In this document: positions 17,974 through 26,402 of the stretch, piece by piece
Layout: each line of letters starts with the position of its first letter
How positions within the stretch are numbered: position 1 is the first letter of the stretch
Notes under the pieces: model-generated
Seen by the model: only the letters and a program-made list of their open reading frames with translations
The model's database searches: none
What the model was told of the DNA's origin: nothing
Translations under genes and position numbers: made by a program
Assembly (NCBI GenBank): GCA_030600545.1
Contig: JAUVLV010000017.1
Coordinates: 1-44,836 of the forward strand
DNA length: 44,836 nucleotides
Direction: 5' to 3'
DNA from: Candidatus Aegiribacteria sp.
Lineage (GTDB): Bacteria > Fermentibacterota > Fermentibacteria > Fermentibacterales > JCC-6

Positions 17974-19043
17974 TCTCCGGTCTCCCTGGTTTCAGCACGG
18001 TTTATGAAAAATGAAAATAGACCGACGAGACCCAGTGCATGAATAAACAGGAGTACTGCCTGGTAAGGTTCAAGTGTAGGCAAAAGCAAAGCTAATGTAC
18101 CCATTAGAGCCGCCACCACCAGCAAAACCGTTACGGATTGATTATGTGTTAATCCCAGCCTCATCAGACGGTGAGCAAGGTGATTCCTGTCAGCATTGAA
18201 AATGGGTTTTCTGATTTTCCATCGGTATTTCAGTACAAAAGCGGTATCAATCAAAGGAAGGGCAAGTATAAATATCGGAGTAAAAATGGCAATTTCCCGG
18301 ATAGATCCCTCCGAAGTGTATACACCAAGCACTGCAATCATTCCAAGCATGAAACCGAGCATGTTGCTGCCGCAGTCACCCATGAAGATCGAGGCCGGAT
18401 TGTAGTTGAAGAAGAAAAACCCGATTGTCGCCCCCGCGAGGGCTGCGCTGATGAACGCTATGGAGAGATTCCCTGAAAGAATATTCAGAATGGAAAAGAA
18501 TATTGCCGCAATAGCACATGTTCCTGCGGAAAGACCGTCTGCATGATCAAGCAGGTTAACGGAATTAGTGATCCCAACAAGCCATATCACAGTCAATGGG
18601 GCGGTAAGCCATGCGAAGCTGCTTCCCGTAAGAAACACACTCAGTAAAGCTCCTTTTGTAATGAAAATAAAACCCACAAGAACTGCAGCTATGGTATGAA
18701 GAATAAGCTTGATAGCTGGAGATAAGCCAAGGATATCATCCACAAGCCCCACGATGGACATCAGGCCTGCTCCGATTATTACCATAATGCAAAGGGGTTT
18801 CCATCCGATTGAGATCATGCTGCTGTCACCATTTAAAAACAGCAAGCCTGCAAGAACTGCTATTCCGAAAGCCAGATAGATCGCCATTCCTCCGAGGAGC
18901 GGAGTGGTCATTAGATGCCTTTTTCTTCTATCCGGTTTATCCACAAACCCATACTTGAGAGCAACCCGTCTTGCGAGCGGGGTTAAAAGTACGCTTAAGC
19001 TCAGGGCTGCAAAGAAAGCAAAACCGATTTCCTTAATACTCAT
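17970..19043 (-). CDS. Polyprenyl-phosphate sugar-1-phosphate transferase (WecA/TagO/MraY family)
   Basis: Polytopic enzymes of this family start glycan assembly by moving a sugar-1-phosphate, often GlcNAc-1-P, from a UDP-sugar to undecaprenyl phosphate. The sequence has about ten membrane helices, the DKPDRRKRH loop, VDD (101-103), a variant NSVNLLDHADGLSAG (about 160-174, with His where Gly is usual but both Asp kept), FMGDCGS (220-225) and a DRNHLAHRL loop. The acceptor or donor specificity is not evident. It follows the MalK-like ATPase by six bases and overlaps the O-antigen-ligase-like gene. Confidence 0.85.
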   Translation of the reverse strand: MSIKEIGFAFFAALSLSVLLTPLARRVALKYGFVDKPDRRKRHLMTTPLLGGMAIYLAFGIAVLAGLLFLNGDSSMISIGWKPLCIMVIIGAGLMSIVGLVDDILGLSPAIKLILHTIAAVLVGFIFITKGALLSVFLTGSSFAWLTAPLTVIWLVGITNSVNLLDHADGLSAGTCAIAAIFFSILNILSGNLSIAFISAALAGATIGFFFFNYNPASIFMGDCGSNMLGFMLGMIAVLGVYTSEGSIREIAIFTPIFILALPLIDTAFVLKYRWKIRKPIFNADRNHLAHRLMRLGLTHNQSVTVLLVVAALMGTLALLLPTLEPYQAVLLFIHALGLVGLFSFFINRAETRETGE

Positions 19044-19049
19044 AAATGA

Positions 19050-20153
19050 TTACTTAACAACCGAATCCAATTTGCCCACCTTTTTTGCTGAATCAACTTT
19101 CATGCGTATGCCATCCATATTGAAAAGATGGCATCTTCCAAGGTCAATCGAAAACCCGAATCTCTCTGCAGGAACAGCATTCACTGTCGGGCTGCATCTC
19201 ACGGCGAACTGCTTTCCGGCAAATCTCATGTAGATGATATTCTCATTTCCAAGGGTTTCAATAACCTCAACTTCTCCCGAAAACCGACTTCCCTCAGATG
19301 GATGGATATCCTCGGGTCTTGCTCCGAAAAGATATTCACCATCCGGCAGACCCGCGTAGGGAGTATTCTCCAGAACCATGTTATTCGCACGAATGCGTAT
19401 GATACCGTTTTCCAATTCAACGTTCAGTATATTCATTGAAGGGCTGCCTATGAATCCTGCAACAAAGCTGTTCTCAGGATTATCGTAAAGGTCCAGTGGT
19501 GTAGCTATCTGCTGAATATATCCATCTTTCAGCACCACTATCCTGTCTCCGAGTGTCATGGCTTCAGCCTGATCGTGTGTTACATATATCATGGTTGATC
19601 CCAGCCTTGTATGGAGCAGGCTCAGTTCATTCCGCATCTGTACCCTGAGCTTGGCATCAAGGTTCGAAAGGGGTTCATCGAAAAGGAAAACAGCAGGGTG
19701 CCTGACTATTGCTCTTCCCAGAGCAACTCTTTGACGCTGCCCCCCGGACAATTCCCTCGGTTTTCTCTGCAGATAGTCGGAAATCCCCAGAATTTCAGCT
19801 GTGTCTTTCACATTCTTATCTATCTCTTCGCCGGGCGTTTTCTTCATCCTGAGAGAAAAAGCCATATTGTCGTAAACGGTCATATGGGGATAAAGAGCAT
19901 AATTCTGGAAAACCATGGCTATATTTCTGTTCTGCGGTTTTATGTCAGTTACATTCCGCTCACCAATGAAAAGCTCTCCCGTTGTTGGTTCCTCAAGTCC
20001 CGCCAGAACACGCAGTGTTGTGGATTTTCCGCATCCGCTGGGACCTACGAGAACAAGAAACTCACCATCCATGACTTCAATATCGAATTTGGCAAGAGCA
20101 AGAATGTCTTTCTGATAGATCTTACTTACTCCCTGAAATCTTACAGAAGCCAA
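19050..20153 (-). CDS. ABC transporter ATP-binding protein, MalK/UgpC type
   Basis: This is the ATPase subunit type used by carbohydrate importers. It shows Walker A GPSGCGKST (37-45), signature LSGGQRQRV (135-143), Walker B VFLFDE (155-160), the H-loop VTHDQAEA and a C-terminal TOBE/OB-type regulatory domain containing FGARPEDIHPS. Its length of 367 residues is normal. No membrane or binding subunit is encoded nearby, so it may serve several distant permeases, as shared MsmK/MsiK-type ATPases do in other bacteria; that is inference. The start is TTG with AAGGAAG upstream. Confidence 0.88.
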   Translation of the reverse strand: MASVRFQGVSKIYQKDILALAKFDIEVMDGEFLVLVGPSGCGKSTTLRVLAGLEEPTTGELFIGERNVTDIKPQNRNIAMVFQNYALYPHMTVYDNMAFSLRMKKTPGEEIDKNVKDTAEILGISDYLQRKPRELSGGQRQRVALGRAIVRHPAVFLFDEPLSNLDAKLRVQMRNELSLLHTRLGSTMIYVTHDQAEAMTLGDRIVVLKDGYIQQIATPLDLYDNPENSFVAGFIGSPSMNILNVELENGIIRIRANNMVLENTPYAGLPDGEYLFGARPEDIHPSEGSRFSGEVEVIETLGNENIIYMRFAGKQFAVRCSPTVNAVPAERFGFSIDLGRCHLFNMDGIRMKVDSAKKVGKLDSVVK

Positions 20154-20170
20154 AAATCACTTCCTTTCAA

Positions 20171-20551
20171 TCAGTCCGGAACCATGATAACCGAAACAAT
20201 CCGACCTTCAAAAGCAGCTGTTTCGGGATTAACCGGATCTCTGATCCATTTGTATCCGTTCACGAAATATACGTACCTGTAAACTCCACCGGGCAATCCT
20301 GCAATGTCCAGTGTCCAGTAACCGCTTTCATCCCTCTCCATCCTGTCCAATACCGGGTTTATGGTTCCACCCGCTGCAACACTGGAGCCCCATTCATTCC
20401 AGTCAGACAACACCTGAACGGACGATGCTCCAGGCAACCATAGAACCAGGCGGTTACCCTGTTCGGGCGGTATTTCCCTTGGAATGAAAAGCGAGCATCC
20501 GACTATTAATAAAAAGAGCAGGACAATGGATGAAGTGATTATTCTGATCAT
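20171..20551 (-). CDS. CBM48/isoamylase N-terminal-like lipoprotein
   Basis: A 126-residue protein with a lipoprotein signal peptide (lipobox LIVGC, Cys19). The mature part is one Ig-like domain resembling the glycogen-binding/isoamylase early-set (CBM48) family: VLWLPGASSVQVLSDWNEWG, then YWTLDIAGLPGGVYRYVYFVNGYKW. The aromatic residues suggest glucan binding, as in AMPK-type domains, although no enzyme domain is attached. The start overlaps the stop of the barrel gene (ATGA). Placement beside an orphan MalK-type ATPase is suggestive of sugar handling but not proof. Confidence 0.75.
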   Translation of the reverse strand: MIRIITSSIVLLFLLIVGCSLFIPREIPPEQGNRLVLWLPGASSVQVLSDWNEWGSSVAAGGTINPVLDRMERDESGYWTLDIAGLPGGVYRYVYFVNGYKWIRDPVNPETAAFEGRIVSVIMVPD

Positions 20552-21810
20552 TTCAGCAAGCCTCTCAAGTCAATCCGAAAGGAAGGAGAATCAGCGTAAT
20601 TCCAGTCTATTCTCACCAGACCAGTTACAGGACCAAGCGCTGTAGATACAGCGAGGCCGCATGCGGGCTGAAGACTGTCATCAATATCGCCCGAAACAGT
20701 TAATTCGGCGCATACATCGTCCCTGGGTGAATAGGATGCACTTCCGGTAACCCTTGAGCTGTCATTGATAATCTCTACTGCTATCCCGGCGGATGCGTAG
20801 GAATCGGAAGTGACGGAAGATATGACAGTTCTGTAGTCTCCATCTGCGTAATAATCAAAGATCACATCCCATGCTACTCCAGCCCGGGATATTAATCCCG
20901 CGGATGCTGAAACTCCGCTCAGACTGTCACTTTCAAGGTCAACCATACCTTTAATACCGGCGGAGGCAAAATATCTTCTTGATTCGAGGAATGCGCCAAG
21001 CGTAATTACCTTCTGCCCGGATACAAAAGCGCTTCCGGGGAATTCAATATTATTCCCGGCGAAATGTATTCCGGGAACAATTTCTATACTTCCCCAGCGC
21101 GTATCGAACGGAGAGTATTCGCGAATTTCACCTGATACTGCCCATTTCCCCTGCTCTCCGTCAGCGCCAGCAACGATAAGCCATGGGCTGAAATAGCGAA
21201 AATCTCCTCTGACTGATAATACATTCACAATGATATTCTCATCCGGTATGGAGTCATAAGTACGGAGCTGTGCCCTTGAATAATCCACACCAAGGAAACC
21301 CATCCATGGCGAGTGTACATCAAGCTGGGTAAGAGTATCTCCATGTGTTAGCTGAATAAGGTATTCTCCGCGGAAACCCAGAATACCACCTGAAGACAAA
21401 CCGTACCCCTGGATGGAGTCTATATCCACCCAACCCCATTCAACTACCGGATTCGACAGCCCGGCAATGAAAGGCTGCCGATCGTTCAGATAAACACCTG
21501 CGCCAATCCATGGGGTACCCGGCCATTTTACACTACCTCTGCCCCTTCTGAACAGAACACGTGATATGGAATCACTTTGAATTGCGCCGGTTGCCAGAAA
21601 ATCCACTTCTTGTGATTCAATCCGTACCGAAACGGCTGCGTCAATACCTGTACTGTCGATCACAGGATGATTATTTATCCATTTTCCCCCGGCGGAAGCA
21701 TCGATAAGGCAATCGTAACCGAATATCCAGTTTTCGGGAATAATAGAAACATCCATTGAATCTATGCTGCCGGCAAAGAGAATTATCGAAGCTAAAAATG
21801 AGACATTCAT
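20548..21810 (-). CDS. Predicted outer-membrane beta-barrel protein, unknown
   Basis: A 420-residue exported protein: signal peptide of about 18 residues, then repeated alternating polar/hydrophobic strands with Gly and aromatic residues at turns (for example GSVKWPGTPWIGAGVYL, YFSPWLIVAGADG, YASAGIAVEI). This pattern suggests a beta-barrel. No family is recognised. It is joined by TAATG to the PorV-like gene before it and by ATGA to the CBM48 lipoprotein after it, so the three probably act together at the outer membrane. Confidence 0.6.
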   Translation of the reverse strand: MNVSFLASIILFAGSIDSMDVSIIPENWIFGYDCLIDASAGGKWINNHPVIDSTGIDAAVSVRIESQEVDFLATGAIQSDSISRVLFRRGRGSVKWPGTPWIGAGVYLNDRQPFIAGLSNPVVEWGWVDIDSIQGYGLSSGGILGFRGEYLIQLTHGDTLTQLDVHSPWMGFLGVDYSRAQLRTYDSIPDENIIVNVLSVRGDFRYFSPWLIVAGADGEQGKWAVSGEIREYSPFDTRWGSIEIVPGIHFAGNNIEFPGSAFVSGQKVITLGAFLESRRYFASAGIKGMVDLESDSLSGVSASAGLISRAGVAWDVIFDYYADGDYRTVISSVTSDSYASAGIAVEIINDSSRVTGSASYSPRDDVCAELTVSGDIDDSLQPACGLAVSTALGPVTGLVRIDWNYADSPSFRIDLRGLLK

Positions 21811-22598
21811 TAATAACCTCCCGGAGATACGAAGATACCAAGAACCTGTCTGCAGTCGTTCTCGTTCAATAGAACTGCCCAGTCCAGTCTCAGCCAGTTA
21901 AAATCGATGGATGCTCCAGAATTCCAGGATGAGCCGTCAGTTCCCGTTCTCACAGTAAGCCAGTCATTTACTCCCATATCAAAACCCAGGGCACTCTTCC
22001 CATTCGTCACGGAGAAATGTCCGCGAAATCTTCTGTCAAACACTTTTGAAAAACCGTAACCGATGACTCTATCATGAAGTCTGTCACCGCAAAGCCTGAG
22101 ATCAGAAACATTCGCGCCAATGGCAACTGTAGGAAATACTGAGAACTGAAACCCGAAACCTGCGGAAAGCATTTCGCTGCAGTTTACGGAATCATTGTCT
22201 GTAACGGTCAGAGACAGTTTTCCTCCAATTGAAATACTCGGCCCGAAAACCCCTTCCATGAAACCAACAGGATCACCCCTGATTGTCCTGGCTGCGATCA
22301 CAGCAGCCTGTAGAGTATCCGGTCTCGATTCGGATCTTATCCATCCCGCAGCAGCACCGTAGTTATGGGATCCCAGTTCCATGACTCCCGCCGCGAATAT
22401 GTTGTTATTCTCCATGTTACTGGCGGTTGAATAGACCGAGAACTGAGTCCCGGTAATTCTCACAAGCCCCGCTGGAGCAATAAGGCAAGATGACGCGTCG
22501 TCAGACCATGCGTAAGGGCCACATGCGCATCCTGCCACACCCGGACCATCCGGAAAAGACTGCAGGGAAATAAGAAATAGAAGTAAGCAGCCGATCAG
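21810..22598 (-). CDS. PorV/PorQ-like outer-membrane protein with probable CTG start
   Basis: The conventional start would be a GTG at 22538, but that gives no signal peptide. The same frame runs upstream through a perfect one (IGCLLLFLISLQSFPDG), and the best start is CTG at 22598. That codon overlaps the preceding stop as CTGA and has GGAAGAGG six bases upstream (22612-22605). No ATG, GTG or TTG exists in frame between 22598 and 22541 or shortly upstream. The mature protein opens with DDASSCLIAPAGL, like the DDASA..NPAGL of PorV/PorQ/FadL-type barrels, and continues with Gly- and aromatic-rich strands. It is 262 residues from CTG. It lies after the WbaP-type gene and before another barrel. 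Confidence 0.65.
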   Translation of the reverse strand: MIGCLLLFLISLQSFPDGPGVAGCACGPYAWSDDASSCLIAPAGLVRITGTQFSVYSTASNMENNNIFAAGVMELGSHNYGAAAGWIRSESRPDTLQAAVIAARTIRGDPVGFMEGVFGPSISIGGKLSLTVTDNDSVNCSEMLSAGFGFQFSVFPTVAIGANVSDLRLCGDRLHDRVIGYGFSKVFDRRFRGHFSVTNGKSALGFDMGVNDWLTVRTGTDGSSWNSGASIDFNWLRLDWAVLLNENDCRQVLGIFVSPGGY

Positions 22599-23986
22599 TA
22601 TGCACCTCTTCCCTTGAATATCGTTGCAATTGTTCTTAGAAGTATTGTAAAATCGAGCATCAATGACTGGTTTCTAATATAGTAGTAATCATATTCCAGA
22701 TTGTCGTGAAGGGGAAGCTCTTTCCTGCCCATTATCTGCCACATTCCGGTAAGCCCCGGTTTCACATCCAATCTGTGTCTCTGCCAGCTGGTGTATCTTT
22801 CTACTATGAACGGCATTTCCGGTCTCGGTCCAACAAGACTCATTTCTCCTCTTAGAACGTTGAAAAGCTGAGGCAGCTCGTCAAGGCTTGTCCTTCTGAG
22901 GAATCTGCCAATGCCGGTAACCCTTGAGTCATCCATGGAAATCGGAGCTACTTCATACTCGCCGGATTCTGGTTTCATCGTTCTGAACTTGTAAAAGGTA
23001 AATTCCATTCCCTTGAGCCCTACCCTTTTCTGAGTGAAAATGGGCGAACCGCTCTTGCCGAGATGTTGTATGGAATATATCACTGCCATAAGAGGAAAAA
23101 GAAACAGAAGGAGCAGGATAGATATCGATATATCCATAACCCTTTTGGTTATTCTGTGTAATGAGCCGGGCTCACCGTATCCGATTTCAACAATGGGCAG
23201 TTTCGCAAGTTCATCAACGTCTGTGACTCCAAGAGCGATCTCAAATAGATCCGTTACGAGCCTGTAATGAATCTTTGTATTCTTTACCATTGAAATAATC
23301 TCAAGTATTTTCGAACGGTCCAGTTCGAGTGCGGCGAAGAACACCTCATCAACTTTCAGCTTGTCTATTGTCTCAACAATATCATCTATGGAAGTTACTA
23401 TTTTTACTCCTTCGAACTGCTCTTTTTCAGTTGCTATTGAAGATATCACTCCCACAAGTTCCGGAGATTTTCCCGGGAGCCTTCTCAAGGCAGTAATAAC
23501 CCTTGAGGCAACCTCACCTGTACCGACGACAAGAATCCTTGGAACCTCTCGCACAGGAGCTATCATCTGAGCTATCTTCCTTGCCAGATACCTTGAAAAC
23601 GCTGTTACAGGCATGGAAATTCCTATGAACATGAAAAGGATCACCCTTGAAAATTCCAACCTTGCCAGATAGCTGGCGGCCATAAGGGCAACAAGAAGGA
23701 ATACGAATGCCTTCAAAAGTTTTTGCAGTTCTCCCATGTTACCAAGGTATCTCTTCGGACCGTATAGACCAGCTCTGGCGAAGGAGAATACCCAGAGAAC
23801 GGCAACCACCGGCATAACTATTATGTACAGACTCAATTGATGGTAAAATCCGGGAAGTATACTTGCGAAAACTTCAGTTCTGAGCACCCATGTAAGCATG
23901 AATACAAACGGAATGGTTACCAGATCAGCCACAATGAGAAGAATCATCAATATGCGGTCCGATCTTCGTGCCGGCGCTAATTTCAT
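22595..23986 (-). CDS. Polyprenyl glycosylphosphotransferase (WbaP/WcaJ type)
   Basis: A monotopic-type phosphoglycosyl transferase that loads the first sugar phosphate onto undecaprenyl phosphate. The N-terminal half has four membrane helices and a nucleotide-binding-like domain (VGTGEVASRVITALRRL). The C-terminal catalytic domain (from about residue 275) contains KRVMDISISI, the KFRTM motif, RRTSLDELPQL, the SLVGPRPE motif and GLTGMWQIMGR. All conserved acidic residues (DE in LDELPQ) are present. It has 463 residues. The gene overlaps its neighbours as ATGA and CTGA. The sugar it uses cannot be told from sequence. Confidence 0.92.
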   Translation of the reverse strand: MKLAPARRSDRILMILLIVADLVTIPFVFMLTWVLRTEVFASILPGFYHQLSLYIIVMPVVAVLWVFSFARAGLYGPKRYLGNMGELQKLLKAFVFLLVALMAASYLARLEFSRVILFMFIGISMPVTAFSRYLARKIAQMIAPVREVPRILVVGTGEVASRVITALRRLPGKSPELVGVISSIATEKEQFEGVKIVTSIDDIVETIDKLKVDEVFFAALELDRSKILEIISMVKNTKIHYRLVTDLFEIALGVTDVDELAKLPIVEIGYGEPGSLHRITKRVMDISISILLLLFLFPLMAVIYSIQHLGKSGSPIFTQKRVGLKGMEFTFYKFRTMKPESGEYEVAPISMDDSRVTGIGRFLRRTSLDELPQLFNVLRGEMSLVGPRPEMPFIVERYTSWQRHRLDVKPGLTGMWQIMGRKELPLHDNLEYDYYYIRNQSLMLDFTILLRTIATIFKGRGAY

Positions 23987-24954
23987 TCATTCACCTCTTC
24001 AGGGGCGAATATACCTCTGCAAAGTCCTGAAAACAGAGCGCAACTCCTTAAGAATGCGAAGACAAGTATTATCGGAACCAGTGATATATCGCTCCTGAAT
24101 GCTGTCAGGGCAAGAGGAATCGTGGTTAGAATAAAAACTGCAATCCATACTGCAGAGATCAACGGATAAACGGGTAACAGCAGTAATGCCGGCAGGAAAA
24201 GCGGGCAGAGAAGTATCTGGATTTTCATACATTTCGGTGTATAGGAATCGGCTCCAGCCTTGCCGGGAAATCTTCTAAGAACCTTCATTCTCCATCTGCC
24301 CCGGGAGAACTTCATCCGCAGATATGCCTTCCAGGTGTCCCTGTGTGTGTGAACAACCTTCGCATCAGGGGCAAAACGCAGAACATATCCTTCTTCAGCC
24401 ATTCTATAGGATAGATCTACATCCTCATGATCTGGAAATGGAAAGGTTTCATCGAACCCCCCCGTCTCCACCAGTATCCCGCGCCGGTAACCGGCAGAGT
24501 AAGTATCTACCATATCGATGTTCCCGGGCTTCAAGAGGAGCCTGTACCTCTCCTCGAACTCCACCTGAGCCAGCCTCTGGATAATTCTTTCGCCCCCGAA
24601 CGAATAAGCACCCTTTACTGCATCGGCTCCCGCCGTGAGCACTCTCAGCATCTCCTCTGCCCAGTTCGGATCCGGTACACAGTCGGAATCGGTGAATAAC
24701 ACCGGGTCCCCGGTGGAAGCCATCCATCCTCGATTCCTTGCAGCGGCAGGTCCTTCATGCCTGCCTTCAATAACTTTGTCTGCCTTTGCCCTCATTCTTC
24801 CGGGTAATGGCTCCCCACCGTCAAGTGATACGATAATTTCAAGATTGTCTCTTACAGTCTGTCTGCCGAGGGCGTCCAGACATTTTTGCAGTTGCTGAAA
24901 ATCATTATATGCAGGTACGATAACACTTGCTTTTCCCGAAAAGATGGATCTCAC
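23983..24954 (-). CDS. Family 2 glycosyltransferase, membrane-associated
   Basis: The N-terminal GT-A domain shows SVIVPAYND, a conserved IIVSLDGG strand, and the metal-binding FTDSDCVPDPNW motif. The later FPDHEDVDLSYR segment carries the acceptor-side ED/R residues. The last 80 residues hold two or three hydrophobic helices. It probably adds a sugar to a lipid-linked intermediate at the inner membrane. The start is GTG, overlapping the radical SAM stop as GTGA with GGCGGAGG upstream. It has 323 residues. Confidence 0.88.
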   Translation of the reverse strand: MRSIFSGKASVIVPAYNDFQQLQKCLDALGRQTVRDNLEIIVSLDGGEPLPGRMRAKADKVIEGRHEGPAAARNRGWMASTGDPVLFTDSDCVPDPNWAEEMLRVLTAGADAVKGAYSFGGERIIQRLAQVEFEERYRLLLKPGNIDMVDTYSAGYRRGILVETGGFDETFPFPDHEDVDLSYRMAEEGYVLRFAPDAKVVHTHRDTWKAYLRMKFSRGRWRMKVLRRFPGKAGADSYTPKCMKIQILLCPLFLPALLLLPVYPLISAVWIAVFILTTIPLALTAFRSDISLVPIILVFAFLRSCALFSGLCRGIFAPEEVNE

Positions 24955-26402
24955 CTCCGCCTCGAATTCCTGAAGAGATATTTTCTGAAAGTCGAAAAAG
25001 CAAGAAATGTCCTTCTGCGTTCATCTCTGTCAATAAGACTCCTCCATAGTTTTCTGAGAATGTAAGAAGGCCTGAGATAGAATCTGCGTCTTGCGTAATC
25101 GCAGAAATCAACCAGTTCAGCGGAAGAAAGACTTTCTGTCCTTATTACGCAATTGTGCAATCCCTCTTCCGTTAGCCAGTCTCTCCAGCTGTCCGCGAGC
25201 AGATTTCCAGATTCAAGGGCCTGTCTGTAGGCTTCCGTACCAGGATAGACCATCATCGGGTAGAACTGTGCCGTATCAAGGTTCATTTCAAGTGCGAGTT
25301 TCAGTGTTTTTCGCATAGAGTCATTGTTCTCGCCAGGTGTTCCAACCATGAAACAGCCATGTACAAGTATTCCCGCCTTTTTAGCATTCTCGGCGAATTG
25401 AACTGACATTTCAGTAGTTATTCCTTTGCGCATGTTCGCCAGCATTTCGTTACTGCCGCTTTCAAATCCCACGCATACTGTCCTCAGTCCAGCATATCTG
25501 CACAGCATGAGGGTTTCAAGATCCACATCCACCCTCATGTTGGATGTCCATGAAATCGATACACCGTTTTCAATAAAGGATTCGGCAAGTTCCCTGAGAC
25601 GTTTTCTGTCAACAGATATGGTATCATCCTCGAAGAAAACCGCCCTGATCTTTGGCATGTTATTCTGAATCCAGAGCATCTCGCCTGTTATGTTTTCAAC
25701 CGACCTTCGTCTGAACTTCCTCCCCTGAAGCGTCTGCGGGAATACACAGAAAGTGCATTCATAAGGACAGCCTCTGCCCCCCATTATCATCACCTGGGGA
25801 TGAAGAGCATTGGGATTGTTATATTTAATTACATCGAGGTGTTTCGCATAAACGCTGCTGACATACGGCAGTGAATCAAGATCAGTCACTTTTTCAGCAT
25901 CTCCTGTAAATAGTGCTTCACCATTTTTCTGTCGCAGATACAAACCTCTGACCCCGGCAGTGTCTTTTTTATTTTCAATCGCCTCTGCCAGCCCCGTAAG
26001 TGGATTCTCATATTCACCTATAACGATGCCAGTAAACTTTTTGCCCATCTTCAGCGTTTCATCAGGCAGAGCGGAAGGGTGCGTACCCACAAGCACAACG
26101 AACCTTCCATCACAAGTGATGGTGTCCGCGAAGAGCACATCAGATTCGATTGATGGAGTTGAAGTCTCTATAATCACCAGTTCCGGATCAAAACGGTGAA
26201 TTTTCCCAATGGTTCGTTCAACATCCAGCCCTTCCGCCGGTGAATCGACCAGATCGACTTCATGGCCTGCCTTCTCCATCGCACCGGTGGCATACGCCAG
26301 CCAGATCGGATAGTACATAGTCCCGCTTTTTGTAACAGCCGGGCTTCGCTGTCCCCTGCTGTAAGCGGGGATAAAAGGAGGGTTAACCGCCGTAATTCTC
26401 AT
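24951..26402 (-). CDS. Radical SAM protein with cobalamin-binding-like N-terminal domain
   Basis: A 483-residue class B-type radical SAM protein. Residues 1-170 resemble a B12-binding Rossmann domain (PPFIP at the start, FDPELVIIETSTPS, VLVGTHPSALPDE), but the DxHxxG motif that ligates cobalt is not seen. The radical SAM core has CPYECTFC (Cys212, Cys216, Cys219) and a typical GFESGSNEMLANMRKG segment. Enzymes of this group methylate or rearrange unreactive carbons. Lying between GT9 and GT2 genes, it may modify a sugar or the glycan lipid; substrate unknown. Confidence 0.85.
   Translation of the reverse strand: MRITAVNPPFIPAYSRGQRSPAVTKSGTMYYPIWLAYATGAMEKAGHEVDLVDSPAEGLDVERTIGKIHRFDPELVIIETSTPSIESDVLFADTITCDGRFVVLVGTHPSALPDETLKMGKKFTGIVIGEYENPLTGLAEAIENKKDTAGVRGLYLRQKNGEALFTGDAEKVTDLDSLPYVSSVYAKHLDVIKYNNPNALHPQVMIMGGRGCPYECTFCVFPQTLQGRKFRRRSVENITGEMLWIQNNMPKIRAVFFEDDTISVDRKRLRELAESFIENGVSISWTSNMRVDVDLETLMLCRYAGLRTVCVGFESGSNEMLANMRKGITTEMSVQFAENAKKAGILVHGCFMVGTPGENNDSMRKTLKLALEMNLDTAQFYPMMVYPGTEAYRQALESGNLLADSWRDWLTEEGLHNCVIRTESLSSAELVDFCDYARRRFYLRPSYILRKLWRSLIDRDERRRTFLAFSTFRKYLFRNSRRR

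Noticed and set aside
17192-17998. A 268-codon open frame on the minus strand
   Set aside because: It lies in another frame of the ligase-like gene, has erratic composition rich in Arg, Ser, Cys and Tyr, and no recognisable motif; the true gene has clear membrane and Wzy_C features.
19611-20282. A 223-codon plus-strand open frame opposite the MalK-type ATPase
   Set aside because: Antisense to a well-supported ABC ATPase; no ribosome binding site or protein-like pattern.
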